Of a DNA stretch of 15,525 nt, positions 1 through 7,982 are shown piece by piece; the first letter of the stretch is position 1; the number at the start of each line of letters is the position of its first letter. Under the pieces are notes generated by a model. That model was given only the letters and a program-made list of their open reading frames with translations, was not told the DNA's origin and did not search any database. Location of the stretch: contig CAJOMY010000068.1 of NCBI GenBank assembly GCA_905235775.1, positions 1 through 15,525 on the forward strand, written 5' to 3'. A program made the translations under genes and the position numbers. This DNA is from an uncultured Bacteroidales bacterium (lineage in GTDB: Bacteria > Bacteroidota > Bacteroidia > Bacteroidales > UBA932).

Positions 1-1950
1 GTCCGTGATCAGTTTGAAGGAATGGTCGCCGTACAGCATACGCGCCCAGAGGCAGACTTTCCAGCCCATCGACCAGCCTGTGGAGGCGTCTCCGCGCTGG
101 ATCAGCGTGTTGCGGACACCCTCGGCGAGCACCGGCGTCCGGTACGGGGAGATCTGATAGCCGGGGTAGAAGCCCCAGAGATGCGAGACATGGCGGTGGT
201 TGTCGGTCGGACTGTCCCAATCCTCAAACCACTCCTGGAGCTGGCCATACTGGCCGATCTGCATCGGCGGCAGGCGGCGCCGCATCGTGGCGAGCGTGTC
301 GGAGAAGGCTGCGTCACAGCCCAGGATCCCCGCAGCCCGCTCCGTGTTGGAGAAGAGGTCGGTCACGAGCTGGTTGTCCATCGTGATGCCGGCGAACATG
401 TTGGATTTCAAGTGCGCGGGGCGGTTCTCCGGCGAGTCGGACGGCGTGACCACCAGGTAGCCCGTGTTCGGATCCTCGACGAGGAAATCGACAAAGAATT
501 CGGCGGCACCCTTCATCAGGGGATAGACCTCGGCGAGGTAGGCCTCGTCCCCGCTGTACAGGTAGCGGTCCCAGAGATGCTGGCACAGCCAGGCGGCACC
601 GCTCGGCCAGAGTCCGCAGTAAGCGAAGTCCAGGGCGCCGGTGATGCGCCAGAGGTCGGAATTGTGGTGGACCACCCAGCCGCGGCAGCCGTACATGTTG
701 CGGGCGGTGTTGGCGCCCGTCACAGCCAGTTCGCGTATCATCCGCAGGAGCGGCTCATGCAGCTCCGGCAGGTTGGTCAGCTCCGCCGGCCAGTAGTTCA
801 TCTCGGTATTGATATTGGTGGTGTAGTTGGCGCACCACGGGGCCATGAGGCTGGCGTTCCAGATGCCCTGCAGGTTGGCGGCCTGCGTGCCGGGCTGCGA
901 GCAGCTGATCAGCAGATAGCGGCCGAACTGGAAGTAGAGCGACACCAGCTGGGCATCGCGGGTCTGCGCGAAATCGCGGATCCGCTCGTTGACCGGAGCG
1001 TCGGGCACGCCGGACGGGGCGAATTCCAGTTTCACACGGCCGTACTGCGCCCGGTAGGCGGCGACGTGCGCGGCAAGCGCCTTGTCGTACTGCCTGGAAG
1101 CATTTTTCATATAAGCGGCGTTGCGTGCATACGGGTCGGCATTGACCGTCTTGTAGTCCACGAAATTGGTGGCCAGCGCAATGTGCAGGATGAGCTCGCT
1201 GGCGCCTTCGACGCACAGTTTTTCCTCCGCCGCCGTCACCTTGCCGCCCCGGGCTGTCGCCCTGAGGTCGTTGACATAGCGGATGGCGCCCGGGATACCG
1301 CCCTTCTCAGCGCCCTTTCCCTCCAGGCGGAGCAGGTTCCGGGCGGGCGTACTCACCTGCGTATCCTTCATCGGCGTGGTGAAGGACAGTTCGCAGTTCA
1401 GCGCCTTCGGCTTGGAAACCGTCAGGCGCACGATGATGAGCTGGTCGGTGAAGGACGCGAAGGCCTCTTCCACATATTCCACGCCATCCACTTGATAGGA
1501 TGTGCGGACGACGGCGCGCTCGAGGTCGAGTTCGCGGCGATAGTCCGTCACCGCACCGCTGCGCTGCGGAAAGGTGATCTTCACCGAACCGGCCGTCTGG
1601 TAGGACATCTCCTCGCCCACCGGCGAGAGGAAATTCGCCTCGGCGAGATCCTGGGCTTCTTCATAAGCCCCGGCAAAGATCAGGTCGCGGACCTTCTGCA
1701 GGTTCTTCAGGCCGTTCGGGTTCCAGTTCTCGTAGGGACCGCCCGTGGAGATGGTCTCTTCGTTGAGCTGGATCTCTTCGACCTCGGTGCCGCCGAAGAT
1801 CATGGCGCCGATGCGCCCGTTGCCGATCGGAAGCGCCTCTTCCCAGTAGGAAGCCGGCTTGTCGAACCAGAAAACATTCGAAGATGGCTGGGCTGGCAGC
1901 GCTGTCATCGCCGCAAGCATGCCAAGAAGCAAAGTCATTGTTTTTTTCAT
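1..1950 (-). CDS. Secreted GH95 family glycosidase (alpha-L-fucosidase or alpha-L-galactosidase), 3' end outside window
   Basis: The minus-strand frame is open from an ATG at 1950 to the window edge (650 residues; the family is usually near 780, so the C-terminus is missing). It starts with a signal peptide (MKKTMTLLLGMLAAMTALPA, cut before QPSS), so the enzyme acts in the periplasm or at the cell surface. GH95 landmarks seen: GNGRIGAM at 43-50, QLNEET at 61-66, NIN at 379-381 followed by TEMNYWPAE, SPEN with E508, and HRHVSHL at 585-591. N379, N381 and E508 line up with the Asn pair and the general acid Glu known from Bifidobacterium AfcA, so it should be catalytically competent. The family removes terminal alpha-1,2-fucose, or L-galactose, from host or plant glycans; the exact substrate cannot be read here. 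The usual LWSGGP segment reads ISTGGP. It starts 3 nt after the sensor kinase stop, so it is probably co-transcribed with it. Confidence 0.93.
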   Translation of the reverse strand, partial: MKKTMTLLLGMLAAMTALPAQPSSNVFWFDKPASYWEEALPIGNGRIGAMIFGGTEVEEIQLNEETISTGGPYENWNPNGLKNLQKVRDLIFAGAYEEAQDLAEANFLSPVGEEMSYQTAGSVKITFPQRSGAVTDYRRELDLERAVVRTSYQVDGVEYVEEAFASFTDQLIIVRLTVSKPKALNCELSFTTPMKDTQVSTPARNLLRLEGKGAEKGGIPGAIRYVNDLRATARGGKVTAAEEKLCVEGASELILHIALATNFVDYKTVNADPYARNAAYMKNASRQYDKALAAHVAAYRAQYGRVKLEFAPSGVPDAPVNERIRDFAQTRDAQLVSLYFQFGRYLLISCSQPGTQAANLQGIWNASLMAPWCANYTTNINTEMNYWPAELTNLPELHEPLLRMIRELAVTGANTARNMYGCRGWVVHHNSDLWRITGALDFAYCGLWPSGAAWLCQHLWDRYLYSGDEAYLAEVYPLMKGAAEFFVDFLVEDPNTGYLVVTPSDSPENRPAHLKSNMFAGITMDNQLVTDLFSNTERAAGILGCDAAFSDTLATMRRRLPPMQIGQYGQLQEWFEDWDSPTDNHRHVSHLWGFYPGYQISPYRTPVLAEGVRNTLIQRGDASTGWSMGWKVCLWARMLYGDHSFKLITD

Positions 1951-1953
1951 TTC

Positions 1954-4900
1954 TTATGTTGTTTTGTCATTGTCAGGATAACGGACCGTGAAACAGGCAC
2001 CGCCCAGGGTGAATGAGCGGGAATAGGAGATGGAGGCACCGCAGCGCTCCAGGATGCTGCGGCTGATGGCGAGGCCGAGGCCGGAGCCACCGTTCTTGGT
2101 GGTGAAGTTCGGTGTGAAGAGCTTCTCGACATTCTCTTCCGACACGCCCGGTCCGTTGTCTTCCACCACGATGTCCCAGAAGCCGCTCTCCACGCTCTTG
2201 CGCAGCGACACGCGGACCATGCCGTCCGGTGCATCCCCGATGGCCTGCACGGCGTTGCCGAGCAGGTTCACGAACACGCGGGTGAGCTGCGGCTTCGGAC
2301 CCCTGATTTTTACGCCGGACAGGCCCAGGTATTCGAAGCGGATGTTCTCCTTGTTGTCGAACATCGAGATCTCCTCATGCAGGAGCTTGTCCAGGGCGAT
2401 ATCCGTGGGCTCTTCGGTATAGAGCTTGGCGAAGGTGGAGAACTCGTTGGCCGTATCGGTCAGGATGTCGATATGGTCCAGGATCACCCGGCTCGCCTCC
2501 TCGAAGCGGGTCTGCCAGGCCGGGTCGCCCTTCTCCTTGAGGCGGATCACCCGCTGGAGCTGGAGCTTCATCGGCGTGAGCGGATTCTTAATCTCATGCG
2601 CCACCTGGCGCGCCATGCCGCTCCACGCCTTGTCACGCTCGGCCTGGGCCAGTTTGCGGGAGCTCTCGGAAAGCTCCGTGACCATGCGGTTGTAGGCCTG
2701 CACGATCGAGGAAATCTCATCATCGCGGTGGTAGTCGATGTATTCCAGGGAGCCCAGGTCCGCGCTGGCCATCTTGGCACTCATCTCGCTCAGCGGCTTG
2801 AACATGCGGTCCACAATGCGGGATGCCATGAACAAGGCCATCAGCAGGAAGAGCAGGAAGAGCGAAAGGATCGTGACCGAGTGCATCACGGCATCCTCCT
2901 CGAAATCGTAGGTGTCCTCGTTGTAGGGCGAACAGAGGATGGCGATCATCGCGCCGTCCGGGGTGAAGAGCGGGGCATACATGCTGTAGAAGCGCTGCAT
3001 GCCCATCCGCTCCTGCTGGATATAATGCCGCCGGTTGCGGTACACGATGTTGTTGTACGCGACGCCGTCCATCCGCTCGGTGACCAACAACTGCTCGAAG
3101 ACCATGGGGGTCGTCGTCATCATCAGCCGGCCGGCCGGGGTGTAGAGGGTAATATCGGATCCCGTCTCTTCGCCCACGCGTTCCATCAGGGCACGCAGCT
3201 GCTGCCAGTCGATTCCGGCGGCGCCCTCCGCTCTCCGCAGCCCGGAATCCATCATCGCGACGATCGAGCCGATCTTGTCGGACATGACGGTCTGGCGGTT
3301 GCTGTTGTTGCGCGAGTACACGAAGAGCACGCTCACCAGGGCCATCGCCAGGAGGGTGAGCAGCAGCGAAGCGAGCAGGATCAGGGAAATCCGCGACTTG
3401 TAATACGACCGCCGGAACAACATGGACTTGGGACGGCGCAGGACCACGACCGACAGGACCAGGAAGGTCAGCAGCGCCACGAGCACGCCCGCCATGATGT
3501 AGGACAGCACTCCCACGCTGGCGCGTGAGATGACCACGGCCTCCCCATCGCCGACCACGTACAGGAAATGCGTATAGCCTTCCGTCTGCATATGCCCCGT
3601 CCCGGAGCCGTACAGTTCGACGTACAGCGCCTCGTCCACGTGCGTCGGATAGGGATAATTGCCCTTGTACGCCTTGATGTCCCGCCCGGCATAGCGTGCA
3701 TACGAGTAGCCCGACGGCAGGCTGGCCTGCCCGGGCGTCGTGAAGCCGAAGATGCCGGCATAGCCGCGCACGCCGCGGCTTTCACGCCGTTCGAGCCGCA
3801 CGAGCACGCGCGACACCGCCCCGTCGTCGGAGAGATAGAAGAACACGCCGAGATAATAGGGCCGGCCGTTTTCGTGCCGCGCCTGCAGGAAGCGGGAATT
3901 GTCGGCAATCGGCACGCCGTCCCGCACGGTGTCGTTGAACTCCCGGAACGCCTCCAGCGTGTTGTTGTAGGCGTTGAACACGCGGGCCGAGATGACGTAG
4001 TCCCGGTTGACGCCCGAGAGGTAGTATTCCGAGATCCGGTTCTGGATGGACTGTTCCGTGCCCTCGAAATGTGAGAGCGCGGACAGGATCATATCATCGG
4101 CGATCTGCGACTCGATGCCGCGCAGGCGGAACTCCAGCGAGATGTCGCGGTCGAAGCTGAGCCGGTTGGCCAGCAGACCCAGGCGGTCCTGCTCCTTGCG
4201 GAAGCCCAGCACGCCGGCCGTCACGACCAGGTAGGCCGCCACCATCACCGCATACAGCACGCGGCCGGTCATCGAAAAGGCATCGAACACCCGGCCGCCG
4301 CGCAGCCGCAGGGCCGGGGCGGCCAGCTGCAGCAGCAGCGGCACGCTGACCAGCAGGAAAATGAAGGACAGATAGACGATGACACAGAACGGGGACAACT
4401 GGCCGAGCTTGTAGAGCTCCAGCGAGAAACCGGAGTTGAGCGCGATGCTGCGCAGGGCCGTCTGAGAATAGACGATGACACCGGCGACCAGCGCCATCAC
4501 GAGGCACAGGACGAGGAGTTTGCGCGGCCGCGTGCCCATCCATGCCCAGAGCTTGCGGCGCACCATGTAAGCGCATCCCGCGCACATCAGGATGGCCAGG
4601 TTGATGAGGACCACCGCACCGAGCGAGTACAACACGTCCCCGCCGGCATAGAGCATCGGCGAGAAGAGCAGCACGCGGCTGGAGGAGAAACGCCCCCAGA
4701 AATACAGCCCGGACAGCAGCAGCAGGACACCGAGCGTCACGCAGCAGAAGCGGCGCAGGGTCCGTTTTGACGACAGGAACAGCAGGAAAGCCGACAGGAT
4801 GACCCCGATGGCGATCCACAGCAGCGGCGAGGCGTCGCGCCCGAAGGAGGTCAGCGACTCCTGCAGGATCTTGAATTGCGGCCGGCCCTCCACCCGGACG

Positions 4901-5475
4901 ACCGTGCCGCCGGTGTTGGAGACCGGCCGGATGGCATAGCGGCGCGGCATGTGCAGCCGGCGGTTCACCCGCCCGCGCACATCCATCGGCACGTCGTTCA
5001 GCACTTCCAGACCGGCCAGGACGCGGACATCCGCATCGCCGACCCACTTGGCAAGATACCAGCGGGAGCCGAGATTGTAGAAACCGAGCGAATCGCCGAC
5101 CTGCAGCAGGGGCGATTCCGCCGAGATGCGCGGATTGGCCACGAAAGGCACGTAAATGCGCCGGGCGATGTTGTCGTTGGACACCGGAAATTCGTGCACC
5201 CAGGACTGCAGCGTGTCGTCGCAATAGCGATACAGCACCATGTCTTCCGGCAGTCCTTCCGCCGACATCCATGCCGCCGGGTCCTGTGCGAGCGCCTTGG
5301 CGGCATAGCTGTTCAACCGGGCCACGCGACGCTTCAGGACACGCTCCATGCGGTGCGCTTCCCGGCGCGTGTCGCCCGGTGCGCGCGTATCGCTCAGCGA
5401 AGCGACGAAGCACATCACCCCGATCACGATCAGCGCCACGGCGATCCATTCCCGGCTGTTTCTCTTCCAGATCAT
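1954..5475 (-). CDS. Very large NtrY-like membrane sensor histidine kinase
   Basis: 1173-residue kinase. An N-terminal membrane segment (about 10-28) is followed by an extracytoplasmic domain (about 29-215), a block of roughly six membrane helices (about 218-425), a second extracytoplasmic domain (about 430-640), two more helices, a third sensor loop and a last helix before a HAMP region. The catalytic part has the phosphoacceptor in HEIKNPLTPM (H960), an N box (NLLGNAVQA, about 1070-1078), DNGPG (about 1106-1110), and GSGLGLA. HEIKNPLTPM is the motif of the NtrY family, which senses nitrogen or redox state in proteobacteria. The many helices and three sensor regions make it much larger than ordinary NtrY (about 750). 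Its ATG overlaps the rlmH stop by 4 nt (ATGA) and its stop lies 3 nt before GH95, so the three likely share a transcript. No receiver domain is present; the regulator at 13898-15043 is a candidate partner. The signal is unknown. Confidence 0.9.
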   Translation of the reverse strand: MIWKRNSREWIAVALIVIGVMCFVASLSDTRAPGDTRREAHRMERVLKRRVARLNSYAAKALAQDPAAWMSAEGLPEDMVLYRYCDDTLQSWVHEFPVSNDNIARRIYVPFVANPRISAESPLLQVGDSLGFYNLGSRWYLAKWVGDADVRVLAGLEVLNDVPMDVRGRVNRRLHMPRRYAIRPVSNTGGTVVRVEGRPQFKILQESLTSFGRDASPLLWIAIGVILSAFLLFLSSKRTLRRFCCVTLGVLLLLSGLYFWGRFSSSRVLLFSPMLYAGGDVLYSLGAVVLINLAILMCAGCAYMVRRKLWAWMGTRPRKLLVLCLVMALVAGVIVYSQTALRSIALNSGFSLELYKLGQLSPFCVIVYLSFIFLLVSVPLLLQLAAPALRLRGGRVFDAFSMTGRVLYAVMVAAYLVVTAGVLGFRKEQDRLGLLANRLSFDRDISLEFRLRGIESQIADDMILSALSHFEGTEQSIQNRISEYYLSGVNRDYVISARVFNAYNNTLEAFREFNDTVRDGVPIADNSRFLQARHENGRPYYLGVFFYLSDDGAVSRVLVRLERRESRGVRGYAGIFGFTTPGQASLPSGYSYARYAGRDIKAYKGNYPYPTHVDEALYVELYGSGTGHMQTEGYTHFLYVVGDGEAVVISRASVGVLSYIMAGVLVALLTFLVLSVVVLRRPKSMLFRRSYYKSRISLILLASLLLTLLAMALVSVLFVYSRNNSNRQTVMSDKIGSIVAMMDSGLRRAEGAAGIDWQQLRALMERVGEETGSDITLYTPAGRLMMTTTPMVFEQLLVTERMDGVAYNNIVYRNRRHYIQQERMGMQRFYSMYAPLFTPDGAMIAILCSPYNEDTYDFEEDAVMHSVTILSLFLLFLLMALFMASRIVDRMFKPLSEMSAKMASADLGSLEYIDYHRDDEISSIVQAYNRMVTELSESSRKLAQAERDKAWSGMARQVAHEIKNPLTPMKLQLQRVIRLKEKGDPAWQTRFEEASRVILDHIDILTDTANEFSTFAKLYTEEPTDIALDKLLHEEISMFDNKENIRFEYLGLSGVKIRGPKPQLTRVFVNLLGNAVQAIGDAPDGMVRVSLRKSVESGFWDIVVEDNGPGVSEENVEKLFTPNFTTKNGGSGLGLAISRSILERCGASISYSRSFTLGGACFTVRYPDNDKTT

Positions 5476-5945
5476 TCGTGATGGTAGGGCTCTCCACGCA
5501 AAATCGTAAAAGCCCGGTACAGTTGTTCTGCAAAAATCGTTCTTACCAGTTGATGCGACCAGGTCATCTTCGACAGGGACAACTTCCCGTCGGCGCGGGC
5601 GTACACCGCGTCAGAGAAGCCGTAGGCCCCGCCGATCACGAACACCAGGTCGCGGCCCGAGCGGGCGAGGCGTCCGCCGAGCCAGTCGGCGAATTCCACC
5701 GACCGGTACTCCCGGCCCCGCTCGTCGAGCAGCACCACTTCGTCCGCCGGGGTCAGCTGGCGGAGGATCAGCTCGCCCTCACGCTGCCGGATCTGCTCCC
5801 GGGACAGCGCCGAGACGCCTTTCAGTTCCGGAATCTCCTTCAGCGAGAAGGGCACATAGTGTCCCAGGCGGGAGACATAGGTCTCCAGGCCGTCCCGCAC
5901 CCACGGAATATCCGTCTTGCCCATTGTGACCAGGGTGATTCGCAT
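5472..5945 (-). CDS. rlmH: 23S rRNA (pseudouridine-1915 N3) methyltransferase RlmH
   Basis: 157 residues, the normal length for this SPOUT-fold enzyme, which methylates pseudouridine 1915 in helix 69 of 23S rRNA using SAM on assembled 70S ribosomes. Seen: the beginning MRITLVTMGKT, VVLLDERG in the middle, the SAM-knot motif FVIGGAYGF, LSLSKMTWSHQLVR, and the typical ending RGEPYHHE. The start at 5945 matches the family and sits only 7 nt after a TATATTTG box (5953-5960), so the message may be almost leaderless. It is the first gene of the rlmH > sensor kinase > GH95 operon, with the kinase start overlapping its stop. DUF4783 lies divergently next to it; I recall rlmH and DUF4783 as neighbours in other Bacteroidetes. 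Confidence 0.97.
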   Translation of the reverse strand: MRITLVTMGKTDIPWVRDGLETYVSRLGHYVPFSLKEIPELKGVSALSREQIRQREGELILRQLTPADEVVLLDERGREYRSVEFADWLGGRLARSGRDLVFVIGGAYGFSDAVYARADGKLSLSKMTWSHQLVRTIFAEQLYRAFTILRGEPYHHE

Positions 5946-5952
5946 TCAACTA

Positions 5953-5984
5953 CAAATATAACAATGTGGCTCGGAATTTGCAAT
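5953..5984 (-). promoter_or_regulatory. Promoter of the rlmH operon, nearly leaderless
   Basis: On the minus strand a perfect -7 box TATATTTG (5953-5960) is preceded, with a 20-nt spacer, by ATTG (5981-5984) as a partial -33 TTTG box. The box ends 7 nt before the rlmH ATG, so transcription should begin at or within about 3 nt of the start codon. No equally good box was found for the divergent DUF4783 gene; the best is GGAATTTG at 5973-5980. Confidence 0.65.
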
Positions 5985-5994
5985 CAATCAGGAC

Positions 5995-6399
5995 GTGCAA
6001 CGCTTATTTACGATTGCGGCAATCCTCCTGCCCCTGCTCTTTTGCGGACGCCTCTCGGCCCAGCCCGCGGGATATGACGTATTCATTCCCATCTGCAAAT
6101 ACATGGCCCAGGGCAACGCCGACAATCTGTCCGCCTGGTTCGACGACAACCTGGAAATTGCCGTGACCACCCGGAGCAGCAGCGCCAGCAAGGCCCAGGC
6201 CCGCCAGATCGTGAAGGCCTTCTTTGAGGACCACCGGCCCCGCTCCTTCGAGGTCAACCATACCGCCGGGCGCGACAACATGAAATACGCCCTCGGCACC
6301 CTCAACGCCGGCGGCGAGACCTACTCGGTCACCATTTTCGTCAGCAACAAGGGCAAGACGTACAAGATCCAGCAGCTGAAGATCGAGCAGCAGCGATAG
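5995..6399 (+). CDS. Secreted DUF4783 domain protein
   Basis: 134 residues starting with GTG; no in-frame ATG lies upstream and a weak AGGA precedes the start. A signal peptide (about 1-22, MQRLFTIAAILLPLLFCGRL then SAQ) sends it to the periplasm. The mature part (about 110 residues) has the pattern of DUF4783: an N-terminal stretch with MAQGNADNLSAWFDDNLEI, then KAQARQIVKAFFEDHRPRSF, YALGTLNAGGETYSVTIFV, and a C-terminal KTYKIQQLKIE. The fold is expected to be NTF2/SnoaL-like, a small binding barrel; no enzyme activity is known and none is claimed. It is divergent from rlmH and convergent with efp, with a strong hairpin terminator just downstream. Family assignment is from memory of the motif pattern. 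Confidence 0.85.
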   Translation: MQRLFTIAAILLPLLFCGRLSAQPAGYDVFIPICKYMAQGNADNLSAWFDDNLEIAVTTRSSSASKAQARQIVKAFFEDHRPRSFEVNHTAGRDNMKYALGTLNAGGETYSVTIFVSNKGKTYKIQQLKIEQQR

Positions 6400-6418
6400 T
6401 GGCCCCAAGTCATATGGA

Positions 6419-6449
6419 AAGGCCCGGCCGCACGATGCGGCCGGGCCTT
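6419..6449. terminator. Bidirectional hairpin terminator between DUF4783 and efp
   Basis: A perfect 14-bp inverted repeat: AAGGCCCGGCCGCA (6419-6432), loop CGA, TGCGGCCGGGCCTT (6436-6449). With one bulged base the stem can extend (GG at 6416-6417 with CC at 6450-6451, then ATAT with GTAT). It lies 19 nt after the DUF4783 stop and 20 nt after the efp stop, so it serves both convergent genes. There is no long T tract, only short A and T runs in the arms. Confidence 0.85.
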
Positions 6450-6469
6450 CCGTATAGGCGGCGAATCGC

Positions 6470-7028
6470 TCAGGCGCGGCCGCCGTAGGAGCGGTCAGCG
6501 GTATTGACGTTGATCTTCTCGCCGGTCTCGATGAAGAGCGGGACCATGACCTTGGCGCCGGTCTCCAGGGTGACTTCCTTGAGGGCGGAGGTGGAGGCGG
6601 TGTTGCCCTTGACGGCCGGCTCGGAGTACGTGACCTCGAGGGTGACGTAGGTCGGGAGTTCGCAGGTGAGGCAGCGCTCCTCGCCCACGACGAACATCAT
6701 CTCCACGTGCTGGCCTTCCTTCATCAGGTCGGCGTTCTCGACGAGGTCCTTCTGGAGCAGGATCTGCTCGTAGGTCTCTTCGTGCATGAAGTTGAAACCA
6801 TCTTCTTCAGCGTAGAGGAACTGGTAGGGACGCGACGTCGATCGTCTCGATCTTCATGCCGGCGGTGAACGTGTTCTCCAGGATGTTTCCGTTCTCCAGG
6901 TTGCGGAGCTTGGTCTTCACGAAAGCGGGGCCCTTGCCCGGCTTGACGTGCTGGAACCAGACGATCTGGCACGGTTTGCCGTTGTACTTGAGGAAAAGGC
7001 CGTTCTTGAAATCAGCTGTTGTTGCCAT
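6470..7028 (-). pseudogene. efp: Elongation factor P gene, interrupted by a frameshift
   Basis: EF-P relieves ribosomes stalled at polyproline. The first frame (7028 to 6834) encodes the N-terminal KOW-like domain, from MATTADFKNGL to KIETIDV, with the tip loop HVKPGKGPAF (K32 at the usual modified position). The rest (6832 to 6470) is in another frame: RPYQFLYAEEDGFNFMHEET, the two OB domains, and the normal end TADRSYGGRA. Read straight, the first frame goes wrong after IDV and stops at 6807. Joining the frames gives about 185 residues, 2-3 short of the usual 188; from memory, Bacteroides EF-P reads VERRPYQFLY here, which suggests loss of about 5 nt (an ER pair) near 6833. Both halves are otherwise well conserved, so a sequencing or assembly error or a very recent mutation are both possible. 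Confidence 0.9.
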
Positions 7029-7069
7029 AAAATGTATCTCTTATTGGTTTGATTATGCGTATATCCGGG

Positions 7070-7101
7070 CAAATTTAAGGATTTGCCCGAATTATTGCAA
7101 A
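7070..7101 (-). promoter_or_regulatory. Promoter of efp
   Basis: On the minus strand, TTTG (7098-7101) and TAAATTTG (7070-7077) are separated by 20 nt, close to the Bacteroidetes consensus TTTG-N19-TAnnTTTG. It gives a leader of about 40 nt before the efp ATG at 7028. The -33 box lies just upstream of the ispH stop-codon region (7092-7094), within the ispH coding end, so efp can be transcribed apart from cmk-ispH. Confidence 0.75.
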
Positions 7102-7982
7102 TTTTTGATGCCGGCGGCCACCTCTTCCAGCAGCCACTTGGGCGTGGAGGTGGCGCCGCACACGCCGACCCGGTCGCCCGGGCGGAACCATTCGCGACGC
7201 AGGCCGGCCGCCGCGCCGATGTGCCAGGTCCGGATGTTGGCACGTCGGCATAACTCACAGAGTACCTTGCCGTTGGAGCTGTCGCGGCCAGACACGAACA
7301 CGATGACGTCGTGGCTGCGGGCAAACTCGGCGAGCTCGCGGTGGCGTGACGCAACCTGCTGACAGATGGTGGCGTGGACCGTCAGGGAGGCGCCTGCCAT
7401 CATGCCGGAGAGGTACTGCTGGATCTTCACGTAGCCCTCCGGGCTCATGGTCGTCTGCGAGAAGAGTTCGATGTCGCGGTAAGTACGCAGCGTGCCGTCG
7501 GCGATGCGGTCACGCAGCTGGTCCAGATTCTCGACCACGATCACGCCGCCGTCCACCTGGCCCACCAGGCCCAGCACCTCGGGGTGGCCGATCTTGCCGA
7601 AGAGCACGATCTTGCCGTCCACGGGCGCGAGGCGCCGGTGCGCTTCGCGGATCTTCTGCTGCAGGCCCAGCACCACGGGGCAGGTGCAGTCGACGACCTC
7701 GAAGCCCAGTTCGCGGGCCCGCGCATAGACCTGCGGCGGCTCGCCATGGGCCCGGATCAGCAGGGGATCCCCCGCCACAGGATCGCGCATCTCCCGGAGG
7801 TCCTCCGTGTCGATGGTCACGAGTCCGCGGCCCTGCAGGCGCCTGAGCTCTTCTTCGTTGTGGACAATGGCGCCCAGCGAATACAGGCGGCCCTCCTTCC
7901 GGAGGATCTTCTCGGCCGTGCCGATGGCCCGGATCACGCCGCCGCAGAAGCCCGAATGGGGATCGATCTCGACGTTCAGCAT
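7092..7982 (-). CDS. ispH: 4-Hydroxy-3-methylbut-2-enyl diphosphate reductase (IspH/LytB)
   Basis: 296 residues. Catalyses the last step of the MEP pathway, reducing HMBPP to IPP and DMAPP with a [4Fe-4S] cluster. The three cluster cysteines are C13 (GFCGGV), C101 (CTCPVV) and C207 (TICQQV). The substrate-binding histidines appear as VHN (H41), AHG (H79) and GHPEV (H133), with E135 in the position of the proton-donating glutamate; QTTMS at 176-180 holds the conserved threonines, and SSNG at 235-238 and the GATSTP segment near the end bind diphosphate. The product is cytosolic. Its ATG overlaps the end of cmk by 7 nt, giving translational coupling; cmk and ispH are also adjacent in other Bacteroidales as I recall. 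No terminator separates it from efp. Confidence 0.97.
   Translation of the reverse strand: MLNVEIDPHSGFCGGVIRAIGTAEKILRKEGRLYSLGAIVHNEEELRRLQGRGLVTIDTEDLREMRDPVAGDPLLIRAHGEPPQVYARARELGFEVVDCTCPVVLGLQQKIREAHRRLAPVDGKIVLFGKIGHPEVLGLVGQVDGGVIVVENLDQLRDRIADGTLRTYRDIELFSQTTMSPEGYVKIQQYLSGMMAGASLTVHATICQQVASRHRELAEFARSHDVIVFVSGRDSSNGKVLCELCRRANIRTWHIGAAAGLRREWFRPGDRVGVCGATSTPKWLLEEVAAGIKNLQ

Noticed and set aside
22..2016. 664-codon plus-strand frame
   Set aside because: It is antisense to GH95, whose minus-strand frame has a signal peptide and family motifs throughout; the plus frame has no recognisable domain and is a by-product of high GC.
2377..3528. 383-codon plus-strand frame
   Set aside because: Antisense to the kinase catalytic region; His/Arg-rich shadow without a domain.
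4094..5533. 479-codon minus-strand frame inside the kinase and rlmH end
   Set aside because: It overlaps the kinase N-terminal sensor and membrane helices in another frame; Arg/Ala/Gly-rich with no motifs.
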